A DNA stretch of 64,000 nt, taken from contig CAMYKQ010000042.1 of assembly GCA_947259075.1 (NCBI GenBank), positions 42,615-106,614 on the forward strand, in the 5' to 3' direction. The notes beneath the pieces were generated by a model. The model worked only from the letters and a program-made list of their open reading frames with translations. It did no database searches and was not told the DNA's origin. Below, in pieces: positions 50,021 to 58,177 of the stretch (positions are counted from its first letter, which is position 1; every line of letters starts with the position of its first letter). The position numbers and the translations under genes were made by a program. This DNA is from an uncultured Gammaproteobacteria bacterium. Lineage in GTDB: Bacteria; Pseudomonadota; Gammaproteobacteria; DRLM01.

Positions 50021-50733
50021 GGCGTCAGGCCGTGGCCACCGCGGTTAGTGCCGCGCCGGGCCAACAGCCCCACCAGCCCGAGAGCGAACAAGGCCAGCGT
50101 AGCGGGCGTGGGTATTACGGCAGCTTGCGCATAAATGACTTCGTCGAAATCCTGAAAGCCGGACAACACATCATCGAAGCTGAGCGTGATCGAATTAAAC
50201 GCCTCGGCGCCGTCCACCGTCAAACCAATAAAGTTTTGCGTGAAGTCGAGCTGGCCGCCCACCACGCTCAGCAGCGTGCCCGTGATGCCGCCGGCGTCAT
50301 AGGTGATAGTGACGGGATCGGTGATGTTACTGGCGAAGTCGGTAATAGTGAGTCCAAAGGCGATGATACTGGCGTTTACTCCGCCGAAATTGGAAAAGGT
50401 CAAAGTGTAGGCCGGCGCACCCGCCGATGAGTGGGTGAACAAATAACGACTACCGTCCACCACCCCAGCGGCGGCGGCGTTATCGATGATCTGAAAACTG
50501 TTGAGATTGGTGTAGGCAAGATCGAAATTATTATCCAGTTGGCTCGCGGACAGCGGCGAGGCGAGTTCCGTCGCTTCACTCAGCCCGTGGGTTTCGAAAC
50601 CGTAGGTCGTGCTCGAACCGGCGGCGGCTAGAAATGCCGTTTTATCGTTGTAGGTGACGGGAACCGCGAGCGCGGAGACACTCAGTGTCAGCCCGCAAAG
50701 CAACAGCGCGACGGTGGACGATTGCTTGTTCAT
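50017..50733 (-). CDS. Exported protein with PEP-CTERM-like C-terminus
   Basis: A 238-residue protein with a signal peptide (VALLLCGLTLSVSALAVPV) and a beta-rich middle (TYNDKTAFLAAAG start, common in PEP-CTERM extracellular proteins). A C-terminal sorting-like segment has PTPATLALFALGLVGLLARR: a Pro-rich motif, hydrophobic helix and Arg pair. Eleven further residues follow the Arg pair, unusual for this signal, which normally ends there. ATG 50733 has GGAGG eight bases before it. The matching exosortase is not in the window. Confidence 0.85.
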   Translation of the reverse strand: MNKQSSTVALLLCGLTLSVSALAVPVTYNDKTAFLAAAGSSTTYGFETHGLSEATELASPLSASQLDNNFDLAYTNLNSFQIIDNAAAAGVVDGSRYLFTHSSAGAPAYTLTFSNFGGVNASIIAFGLTITDFASNITDPVTITYDAGGITGTLLSVVGGQLDFTQNFIGLTVDGAEAFNSITLSFDDVLSGFQDFDEVIYAQAAVIPTPATLALFALGLVGLLARRGTNRGGHGLTP

Positions 50734-51139
50734 ATTATGGCCTCCATATAATTCCAGAGTGTTCAACTGCGACTCTCCGCACACATCCGTGTACATCTCG
50801 AAAGTAAAGCATGCCCTCTCACAGGTCAAGCCGTCACGACGTAGTTTCAAAATACGTTCGCGCGGAGCGTATGATCTCACGCCTATTCATAATACGAAGC
50901 AGCACTTCCTAAATACCGTTTCAAAATAAACTATTTCCCATACCCCCATGACCAAGCATCGAAGTCACGCATTCCATCTCTCGCGTTAAGGCTGCCTTAA
51001 GGATTTATAGGCATAGTTTTTCAAGGGCACTCACACCAGAGCAATTCTGGCCGCACGTACAACATCAACGACAGCCCTTCCTCTTCCGATCTGCCCGTCA
51101 GCGCAGATTGCTTTTTGATTAGACACGGAGGTATTTAAA
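50734..51139. other. Intergenic region upstream of the PKD protein gene
   Basis: About 400 bp between divergent genes. It contains the small palindrome at 50986-51000, a 12-base match to a sequencing-adapter end at 51081-51092, and a strong GGAGG site before ATG 51140. No gene is evident. Confidence 0.5.
50986..51000. repeat. Small palindrome TTAAGGC-T-GCCTTAA
   Basis: Two perfect 7-base arms around one T, about 140 bp before the PKD gene. It could be an operator half-site pair or chance. Confidence 0.4.
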
Positions 51140-53305
51140 ATGAAACTTCTTATTCTTCAATCTCGACCGCCGCGGTGGCTTTTTTTACTGTCGGCAATCA
51201 CGTTTGCCGCAGTCCTGCCTTTGCCGCAAGCACACGCATTGAGTTCGTATTCAAATACATGGAGTGGGATCTACCCTGGCTCGTCGTCTGATAACAACGC
51301 AAGTTGCCAGCTCTGTCATGGCACTAATACCGGTAATCTCAATCCTTATGGCGCGGCGATTTGCGCGGCTGGCGGCAGTATCAGCACACGCATCCAATCG
51401 GCGCAAAATCCGAATTCAGATCAAGACCCGACTGGCGCCAGCAATATTACGGAGATCAATGCCGGCACTCAGCCTGGATGGACACCCGGCAACGTGAATC
51501 CAATCTTCAATTTCAACTGCAATGCGACCGGCACCGTGGCATCACCACCCAGCGGCATCACCGGTCTATTGGATCCGCAGGCCGCGAACCTGCCACCCGT
51601 CGCCAATCCCAACGGTCCGTACACGGGCACGGTCGGCGTCGCGCTGCAATTCGACGGTTCCGCTTCCACTGATCCCGATGGCGCCATCACCACCTACAAC
51701 TGGAATTTCGGTGACGGCGGTAACGCCACGGGGGTGAATCCCACGCATACGTACAGCGCCGCCGGCACCTACACCGTAAGCTTGACCGTGACCGATAACG
51801 CCGGTGCGAGTGACACCGCTACGACCACCGCCACCATCGGCGTGGGCAATCAAGCACCCGTGGCCAATGCCAACGGTCCCTACACCGGCACCATCGGCGC
51901 GCCGGTGCAATTCGACGGCAACGCGTCCGTTGATCCTGACGGCAGTCTCATTTCCTACAGTTGGAACTTCGGCGACGGCGGCACCGGCAGTGGCGTATCA
52001 CCCAGCCATGCCTACCTCAGCGAGGGCACCTTTAACGTCACCCTCACGGTAATGGACAACGCGGGCGCGAGTGATTCGGCCAGCACCACGGCCACTATCG
52101 GCCCCGTTCCCAATCAGCCGCCCAGCGCCGATCCCAACGGCCCCTACACGGGCACCGCCGGCGTGCCCGTGCAGTTCGACGGCAGCGGATCGACGGACCC
52201 GGAAGGCGCGCCGCTCAGTTATGCGTGGAATTTCGGTGACGGTACGTCCGGCAGTGGCGCCACGCCGGCGCACAGTTACAATGCCGGCGGCCTTTACACG
52301 GTGAGTCTGACGGTGACTGATGCGGCGGGGCTGAGCAACACCGCTACGACCAGTGCGGCTATCGGTCCGGTGGCGAATCAAGCGCCCACGGCCGATGCCA
52401 ATGGACCGTACAGCGGCAGCGTCAATCAGCCGCTGCAATTCGACGGGCGCGCATCGACGGATCCGGAAGGCGGGCCGTTGAGTTACGCCTGGAATTTCGG
52501 TGACGGCACAACCGGCAGCGGCGCCAGCCCCACGCACAGCTACACTAGCGCCGGTGTATACACCGTGAGCCTCGTGGTGAGCGATAACGCCGGAGCGAGT
52601 GACTCAGCGACGGCCACGGCCACCATCGGCGTGGGCAATCTGCCGCCCAGCGCCGACGCCAACGGCCCTTACAGCGGCAGCGCCGGCGTGCCGGTGCAAT
52701 TCAACGGCGCGGGCTCCAGCGACCCCGACGGCACCATCGCCGCGTACAACTGGGATTTCGGCGACGGCAACAGCGGCACGGGCGTCAATCCTAGCCATGC
52801 CTACAACGCGGCGGGCACCTTCAACGTCACCCTCACCGTAACGGATAACGAAGGCGCGAGCGATTCCGCCAGCACCAGCGCCAGCATTTCTCCAGCGGCA
52901 CCGCCGCCGGATGAAAACGTAGATCTGGACATCGACGAGCTGGAGGTGTCACGCACTCACGTGTTGGGACGCAGCCGTCCCATCAGCATCAGCCTGGAAG
53001 CGCGCAACAACGGCAGTATAAACGCGCCGCGTCTGGCCACGGTCACCGGCATGCAAAATGGCAGCGAAGTCTACCGCGAAAGCAGGATGGTGAGCGCGCC
53101 GGTGGGCCGCGGCGACAGGGAATTTGATTTCCCCTCATATACGCCGTCAACCCTTGGCACCATACAATGGCTCGCCACCATCGATGATGACGACCCCGAT
53201 ATGGATCAGGCCCGGGCCAGCAGCCGCGTTGTTAGCGGCTCACGCTCCGGTCGTGACGATGATCGTCGTCCCGATTCACGTAACAGCGAAAGAGAACGCG
53301 ATTAG
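51140..53305 (+). CDS. Secreted multi-PKD-domain protein with a CxxCH motif
   Basis: A 721-residue protein. A signal peptide (residues about 1-34, ending HALS) is followed by a CxxCH site (ASCQLCHG) and a Ca-like DQDPTGASNITEINAGT loop. Then come five PKD domains (about 150-585), each starting with A-N-G-P-Y and ending with T-V-T-D-N-A-G-A-S-D. The C-terminal 135 residues are another beta-sandwich followed by an Asp/Arg-rich tail. PKD repeats often mediate binding to polymers at the cell surface. There is no PEP-CTERM or LPXTG signal. GGAGG stands before the ATG. Confidence 0.85.
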   Translation: MKLLILQSRPPRWLFLLSAITFAAVLPLPQAHALSSYSNTWSGIYPGSSSDNNASCQLCHGTNTGNLNPYGAAICAAGGSISTRIQSAQNPNSDQDPTGASNITEINAGTQPGWTPGNVNPIFNFNCNATGTVASPPSGITGLLDPQAANLPPVANPNGPYTGTVGVALQFDGSASTDPDGAITTYNWNFGDGGNATGVNPTHTYSAAGTYTVSLTVTDNAGASDTATTTATIGVGNQAPVANANGPYTGTIGAPVQFDGNASVDPDGSLISYSWNFGDGGTGSGVSPSHAYLSEGTFNVTLTVMDNAGASDSASTTATIGPVPNQPPSADPNGPYTGTAGVPVQFDGSGSTDPEGAPLSYAWNFGDGTSGSGATPAHSYNAGGLYTVSLTVTDAAGLSNTATTSAAIGPVANQAPTADANGPYSGSVNQPLQFDGRASTDPEGGPLSYAWNFGDGTTGSGASPTHSYTSAGVYTVSLVVSDNAGASDSATATATIGVGNLPPSADANGPYSGSAGVPVQFNGAGSSDPDGTIAAYNWDFGDGNSGTGVNPSHAYNAAGTFNVTLTVTDNEGASDSASTSASISPAAPPPDENVDLDIDELEVSRTHVLGRSRPISISLEARNNGSINAPRLATVTGMQNGSEVYRESRMVSAPVGRGDREFDFPSYTPSTLGTIQWLATIDDDDPDMDQARASSRVVSGSRSGRDDDRRPDSRNSERERD
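51592..52893 (+). repeat. Five tandem PKD-coding repeats of about 260 bp
   Basis: Repeat starts near 51592, 51854, 52118, 52382 and 52642, about 87-88 codons each. Shared tracts such as GGTCCGTACAC-GGCAC and CTGGAATTTCGGTGACGG recur. Such repeats invite recombination and assembly collapse. Confidence 0.85.
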
Positions 53306-53336
53306 GGTGTGCTTGATTAAAGGCTAAACTCACGCT

Positions 53337-53366
53337 GGGATACACCTCGATCACGAGGTGTATCCC
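53337..53366 (+). terminator. Perfect 13-bp hairpin after the PKD gene
   Basis: GGGATACACCTCG, loop ATCA, CGAGGTGTATCCC, 31 bp after the PKD stop. No U-tract follows, so it may stabilise the transcript end rather than terminate by itself. Confidence 0.6.
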
Positions 53367-53594
53367 ACGCGCCTATGCGGCGACCCATCTTCCGACTCAA
53401 AATCAAGCACGCACTTTTAAAGAAGCAGGCTGATCTTCCCAGAAGTGCGTGTTCACGATGATAGCCATTCATCACGCGCAGCCGGATAAAACACAGCGCA
53501 TTGCTCAATAATGAAAGCGCACGGCATACGGACTCTGATAATGCGTTTGATACCTAATTAAGAAGCCCTGGAACAAAATAAGCATCCCGCATAA

Positions 53595-54029
53595 TTCGTT
53601 TTCTATCACGACAGTTCTTCTATAGCATGGAGATGGCGGGTTGGGGTCGCGGCTGAGCTGGATGCCTTGATCATCAATAACGCCAACACCCTGCTATGGC
53701 TGGAGCTCGATGAGTTCGTCTCCGGCGCCGTGAACCTGTGCAAACCGATCACCACAACGGTGACGGCGAAGTACACCGTCGATCACCCGCATCTCGACTG
53801 GTACAGAGTGGTGATAGAAAAACAAGGCACCAATCAGGCCACCCCGGTGCCGACGCAGAACTATGGCGGCAGCCTCGCTTTTAGAGGCGGTAACGGCTCC
53901 GCGGCGACCAATGTCACGGCCTGGGACGCCTGCTCGTACCTCGTCATCTTATCGGCGCATCGGCGTTTGACCAACGGCTACGCCGGACCGAGTAACGAGT
54001 GGGTCTATCGCACATTCTGTAAGAGCTGA
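53595..54029 (+). pseudogene. 5'-truncated gene fragment of unknown family
   Basis: The frame is open from 53595 to the stop at 54029, but it has no in-frame ATG or GTG. The first TTG (53667) lies inside protein-like sequence (VAAELDALIINNANTL) that continues upstream of it. The part LDWYRVVIEKQGTNQ, NYGGSLAFRGG and EWVYRTFCKS looks like the C-terminal end of a secreted beta-rich domain with two Cys. I do not recognise the family. It seems to be the remainder of a larger gene. Confidence 0.4.
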
Positions 54030-54039
54030 AGCGGCATCA

Positions 54040-54076
54040 TCGCGCGCCGCGGGTTCACATGAACCGCGGCGCGCGA
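54040..54076. terminator. Long GC-rich hairpin
   Basis: TCGCGCGCCGCG-G-GTTCA, loop CA, TGAACCGCGGCGCGCGA: 17 pairs with one bulged G. It lies just after the truncated frame and 137 bp after the lpxK stop on the other strand. It probably terminates from one or both sides. Confidence 0.65.
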
Positions 54077-54212
54077 CATCCGCCAGAGGATTTACTCACT
54101 ACGGCGCCCGCGGCTTCGCCACACTGACGGCGAAAAACTGAACAGCTACCGTGTCGCGGGCGAGTGCGAGAAAAGAAAATAAAAGAAAAGCGGGACCGCC
54201 CCGATCCAGAAC

Positions 54213-55196
54213 TCAATCCATTTGCAATTCACGCCGCAGCAACGCCGCCACGCTCGCCGCGCAGCCTTCGTCGAAGCGCGCGCTCACCGGCACATAGGCA
54301 TGCTCCGGCCTCGCGTAACGGCGATATTTCACCGCGTCCTTCTCGGTCATCAGTACCGGCAAACCGTCGTCGAAACGCAAGTCCCCGGCGCTGTAATCGT
54401 GGTGATCCGCGAACGGATGCTCGATGAGCTGTAAATGCTGCCGGCGCAAGTGTTCGAAAAAGCGTGCGGGTCGACCGATACCCGCGACCGCGTGCACGGT
54501 GTGTCCGCGCAATGCCGTAAGCGAGCGCGGTGCGGCGCCGCCGTCCAAGGCGCACACCTCATCGCCAACCAAGTCGAACACACATTCATCCGCCGCGCCG
54601 CCGCCGTTGATCAGCAGCAAATCCACCTCTTGCAGCCGCGACAGCGGTTCGCGCAAAGGTCCGGCGGGCAAACAGCGGCCGTTGCCGTGGCGGCGCACGC
54701 CGTCCACCACCGCGATTTCCACATCGCGCGCCAGCGCGTAGTGTTGCAGACCGTCGTCGGAGATAATCACGTCGCAATCGTAGTCGGCCAATAAGGCGTG
54801 CGCCGCGCGCACGCGATTAGGGTCCACCACCACCGGGCAGCCGCCGCGCTGCGCGATCAATACCGGCTCATCACCGACGAGCACGGGATCGCTCTCGGCC
54901 GTGACACGCTGCGGCCAGCGCGTGGCTTGGCCGCGATAACCCCGGCTGATCACGCCGGGTTTTTTACCACTGCTACGCAAGAGTTCGATCAAGTAAATAA
55001 CGATGGGTGTTTTGCCGGTGCCGCCGACGCTGAGGTTACCTACTACAATCACTGGCACCGGCACGCGCGTGCATTTGAAAAAACCGGCGCGATAGAGCAC
55101 GCGGCGCAGGCGCATGATCCCGCCATACAAGCACGCGAGCGGCGCCAAGACGATACTCAGAGGATGGCGGCCATACCACACGGCGTCGAGCCGCAT
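54213..55196 (-). CDS. lpxK: Tetraacyldisaccharide 4'-kinase
   Basis: A 327-residue inner-membrane-associated kinase that phosphorylates the lipid A precursor. An N-terminal amphipathic/hydrophobic segment (PLSIVLAPLACLYGGIMRLR) is followed by the P-loop NLSVGGTGKTP and the conserved SRGY region and DDGLQH motif. The C-terminal TEKDAVKYR is typical. It lies 32 bp downstream of msbA, the usual partner. Confidence 0.97.
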   Translation of the reverse strand: MRLDAVWYGRHPLSIVLAPLACLYGGIMRLRRVLYRAGFFKCTRVPVPVIVVGNLSVGGTGKTPIVIYLIELLRSSGKKPGVISRGYRGQATRWPQRVTAESDPVLVGDEPVLIAQRGGCPVVVDPNRVRAAHALLADYDCDVIISDDGLQHYALARDVEIAVVDGVRRHGNGRCLPAGPLREPLSRLQEVDLLLINGGGAADECVFDLVGDEVCALDGGAAPRSLTALRGHTVHAVAGIGRPARFFEHLRRQHLQLIEHPFADHHDYSAGDLRFDDGLPVLMTEKDAVKYRRYARPEHAYVPVSARFDEGCAASVAALLRRELQMD

Positions 55197-55228
55197 ATCA
55201 TTTCTCCTGCCGCGTGCCGCGTGACGCC

Positions 55229-57013
55229 TCAGCCCTGTTGCGCCACATGCGGCTGCGCCTCCGGCGCGCCGTGAAATTGCAGCTTGTGCAAACTGGCGTA
55301 ATGCGCGCCGCGCGCGAGCAATTCACGGTGAGTGCCCTGCTCCACCACCCGGCCGCCATCGAGGACGACGATTTGATCGGCGTTTTCCACGGTGGACAAG
55401 CGATGGGCGATCACCAAGGTGGTGCGATTGCGCATCACCTCGGCGAGCGCCGCTTGAATATGGCGTTCGGATTCATTGTCCAAGGCCGAGGTCGCCTCGT
55501 CCAAAATCAGAATCGGCGCGTCTTTGAGCAAGGCGCGGGCGATGGCGAGCCGCTGGCGCTGGCCGCCGGACAACAACACGCCGTTCTCACCCACCAAGGT
55601 GTTCAACCCCTCGGGCAGACGGCGGATGAATTCCATGGCATGCGCGGCCTCGGCGGCGCGGATGATATGTTCTTCGCTCACATCACCCAAGGCGCCGTAG
55701 GCGATGTTGCGGGCGATGCTGTCGTTGAACAACACCACGTCTTGCCCCACCCAGGCGATTTGATTACGCAGCTCGCTTAATTTGAGGTCACGGATATCGA
55801 CGCCGTCCAAACGGATCACGCCCTGCTGTAAATCATAGAGCCGCGGCAACAAGCTCACCAAGGTGGACTTACCGCCGCCCGAACGGCCGACGAAGGCCAT
55901 GCACTGTCCCGCCGCGATGTGCAGATTGATGTCCTTGAGCGCCGCGCCCTTGGCGGCGTCATAGCTGAAAGTTACCTGCTCGAAACGCACCTCGCCCTGC
56001 GCACGCGCCATGGCTTTCCTGCCGCCGTCCTTTTCGGTCTCGGTATCGAGTAAATTAAAAATGCTCTCCGCCGCCGCCACGCCGCGCTGCACCAGCGGCA
56101 TCACCGTGGTTAGCCGTTTGATCGATGGCAGCAACAGCATCATCGCCACGATGAAGGACATGAACTGGCCGACGGTCACGCTCTGCAACACCGAGGGCAA
56201 AGTGGCTAAATAAATAATACCCGCCAGCGCGACGGCGGCGATCAGCTCAACGATCGCCACGCTGCCGGCGCTGCTGGCGACCAGCTTCATATTGAGTTTG
56301 CGGTTGGCCTCGTTGATGAGATTGAAACGCCCGCTTTCGTAATCATGGCCGCCGAAAATTTTCACCACGCGATGACCGGCGATGGCCTCTTCACTCACCC
56401 CGGTGACATCGGCCATGGAGTTTTGAATACGCTTGCTGATACGGCGAAAGCGGCGGTTGACCGTGGCGATGGCGATGGCGATGGGCGGCCCCACGACAAT
56501 GAACACCACGGTGAGCTGCCAATTGATGTACGCCATCCAAATCAGCAAACCGATGATGGTGAAACCATCGCGCACCACATTGGCCAGCGCGTTGGTGGCG
56601 GCGAGATTGACCTGCTCCACGTCGTAGATGAACTTCGAAAGCAGCTCGCCGGACGAGGTCTTGTCGTAAAACCGCGTGGGCAGGCGCAGCAATTGATCGA
56701 ACATGGCGCGGCGCAAATCACGTATCACCTCGCGGCCCACCAAGGTCATGCAATAAGACGAGCCAAAGTTGGCCAAGCCGCGCACCAGGAACAGACCGAT
56801 GATGAGCAAGGGCACCAGGCGGATCACCTCGGGGTCTTTATCCACGAAGCTGCCGTCGATCATCGGCTTCATCAGGGCCGCGAAACCGGTGTTGGTGGCG
56901 GCGAATACCAGCATGGCCAGCATCGCCAGCACGAACATGCGCCAGTGCGGCACGGCGTAACGCAGAAGGCGCGCGTAAATCACGCGGGCCTGCTTGGAAT
57001 CACTGTCCTTCAT
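55229..57013 (-). CDS. msbA: Lipid A export ATP-binding/permease protein MsbA
   Basis: A 594-residue half-transporter of normal length. Six membrane helices in the first 320 residues (e.g. MFVLAMLAMLVFAATNTGFAA) are followed by an ABC domain. Motifs: Walker A VGRSGGGKSTL, signature LLSGGQRQRL, Walker B ILILDEATSALD. It flips lipid A-core across the inner membrane. It is fourth of the exbB-exbD-msbA-lpxK leftward run (comEC upstream). Confidence 0.96.
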   Translation of the reverse strand: MKDSDSKQARVIYARLLRYAVPHWRMFVLAMLAMLVFAATNTGFAALMKPMIDGSFVDKDPEVIRLVPLLIIGLFLVRGLANFGSSYCMTLVGREVIRDLRRAMFDQLLRLPTRFYDKTSSGELLSKFIYDVEQVNLAATNALANVVRDGFTIIGLLIWMAYINWQLTVVFIVVGPPIAIAIATVNRRFRRISKRIQNSMADVTGVSEEAIAGHRVVKIFGGHDYESGRFNLINEANRKLNMKLVASSAGSVAIVELIAAVALAGIIYLATLPSVLQSVTVGQFMSFIVAMMLLLPSIKRLTTVMPLVQRGVAAAESIFNLLDTETEKDGGRKAMARAQGEVRFEQVTFSYDAAKGAALKDINLHIAAGQCMAFVGRSGGGKSTLVSLLPRLYDLQQGVIRLDGVDIRDLKLSELRNQIAWVGQDVVLFNDSIARNIAYGALGDVSEEHIIRAAEAAHAMEFIRRLPEGLNTLVGENGVLLSGGQRQRLAIARALLKDAPILILDEATSALDNESERHIQAALAEVMRNRTTLVIAHRLSTVENADQIVVLDGGRVVEQGTHRELLARGAHYASLHKLQFHGAPEAQPHVAQQG

Positions 57014-57016
57014 GAG

Positions 57017-57442
57017 TTAGCGCGCGCCCTCCGCGGCATCCTGGGTGGCGATGGAAATATGCACCAGCCCCACTTGGCGCGCGGCGTCCATGGCGGTGAT
57101 GACCGCTTGATGCGGCGTCTTGGCGTCGGCGCTGAGAATCAGCGGCGGTTCTTTTTGCTCACCCAAGACGGCGCGCAAGGCACGCTTCACGCTCTCCACC
57201 TGGGTGTTCACCACATGCTGCCCGTTCACGTAAAATTCGCCCGCGGCGTCGATGGACAAGGTGATGGCCTCCTTCTGCTCCACCGGCGTTTGTTTGGCGG
57301 CCTTAGGCAAGTCGATGCTGATTTCCGACTGACGGTCGAAGGTGGTGGACAGCATGAAAAACAAGAGCAGCAAAAACACCACATCGATGAGCGAGGTGAG
57401 ATTGACCTCCGGGTCTTCGCGGCGATGCGGACGCAGATTCAC
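57017..57442 (-). CDS. exbD: Biopolymer transport protein ExbD/TolR family
   Basis: A 141-residue protein. The single membrane helix carries the proton-pathway Asp in LTSLIDVVFLLLLFFML. The periplasmic domain follows (SADAKTPHQAVITAMDA). It pairs with the ExbB/TolQ-like protein upstream to energise an outer-membrane or envelope process. GTG start overlaps the exbB stop by 4 bp (GTGA). Confidence 0.93.
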   Translation of the reverse strand: MNLRPHRREDPEVNLTSLIDVVFLLLLFFMLSTTFDRQSEISIDLPKAAKQTPVEQKEAITLSIDAAGEFYVNGQHVVNTQVESVKRALRAVLGEQKEPPLILSADAKTPHQAVITAMDAARQVGLVHISIATQDAAEGAR

Positions 57443-58080
57443 CCCGCGCTACTCGCCGCGGCTCGCGCTTCAGGCGGCCGTTCGCCGTGCAGGATTTCCA
57501 CCATCTTCAACGCTTCCTGTTCCATGGTGGCGACCAGCTCATCCACCCGCCGTTGGAAATAGCGATAGAACATCAGACTGGGAATGGCCACGGTCAAACC
57601 GGCGGCCGTGGTAATCAAGGCCTCGGACAGGCCACCCGCCAAATCACTGGGATTGCCCACGCCCACGGTGCTAATGACGGTGAAGACTTTAATCATACCC
57701 AGCACCGTGCCGAGCAAACCGAGCAAGGGCGTGATGGAGGCGATGGTGCCCAAGGTGTTTAAATACCGTTCCAGTTCCAGCACCACGTGGCGGCCCGCCT
57801 CTTCGATGCTCTCTTTCATCACCTCGCGGGAATAATGGCGATTCATCAAACCCGCCGCCAGCACCCGTCCCAAGGGCGAGCTGCCGCGCAGACCGCTGAT
57901 GCGCATCACATCCATTTGGCCGGCCTTGGCCCATTGCCAAATCTGCTCCACCAGATTGCGCGGGCAGATGCGTTGTTTACGCAAGGCCCAAAAACGTTCG
58001 GCGATAATCGCCATGGCGGCCACCGAACACAGCAGTAGCGGCACCATCACCCAGCCACCGGCTTTGACTAATTCAAACAC
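57439..58080 (-). CDS. exbB: MotA/TolQ/ExbB proton channel family protein
   Basis: A 213-residue protein with three membrane helices (VMVPLLLCSVAAMAIIAERF; near 115-140, TLGTIASITPLLGLLGTVLG; near 155-175, ALITTAAGLTVAIPSLMFYR). The helix-2/3 TolQ motif LLGLLGTVLGMI and the proton-path threonines are present. GTG 58080 is the preferred start (GGGGGA upstream). It is upstream of exbD and adjacent to comEC. Confidence 0.92.
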   Translation of the reverse strand: MFELVKAGGWVMVPLLLCSVAAMAIIAERFWALRKQRICPRNLVEQIWQWAKAGQMDVMRISGLRGSSPLGRVLAAGLMNRHYSREVMKESIEEAGRHVVLELERYLNTLGTIASITPLLGLLGTVLGMIKVFTVISTVGVGNPSDLAGGLSEALITTAAGLTVAIPSLMFYRYFQRRVDELVATMEQEALKMVEILHGERPPEARAAASSAG

Positions 58081-58177
58081 GCATCCCCCGCCCATTCGCC
58101 ATCGGTATCATGACCCTGTTTACACCAAGTGCCCAATCATACTTGATTTATCACCGCCGTCGAAGCGCGGCGGCGCG

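Noticed and set aside
51592..52893. CRISPR-like or satellite array
   Set aside because: The periodicity (about 260 bp) is explained by PKD-domain codons in one continuous frame.
56345..57562. A 405-codon open frame opposite msbA/exbD
   Set aside because: It is a shadow frame with His/Gly-rich composition over well-supported genes.
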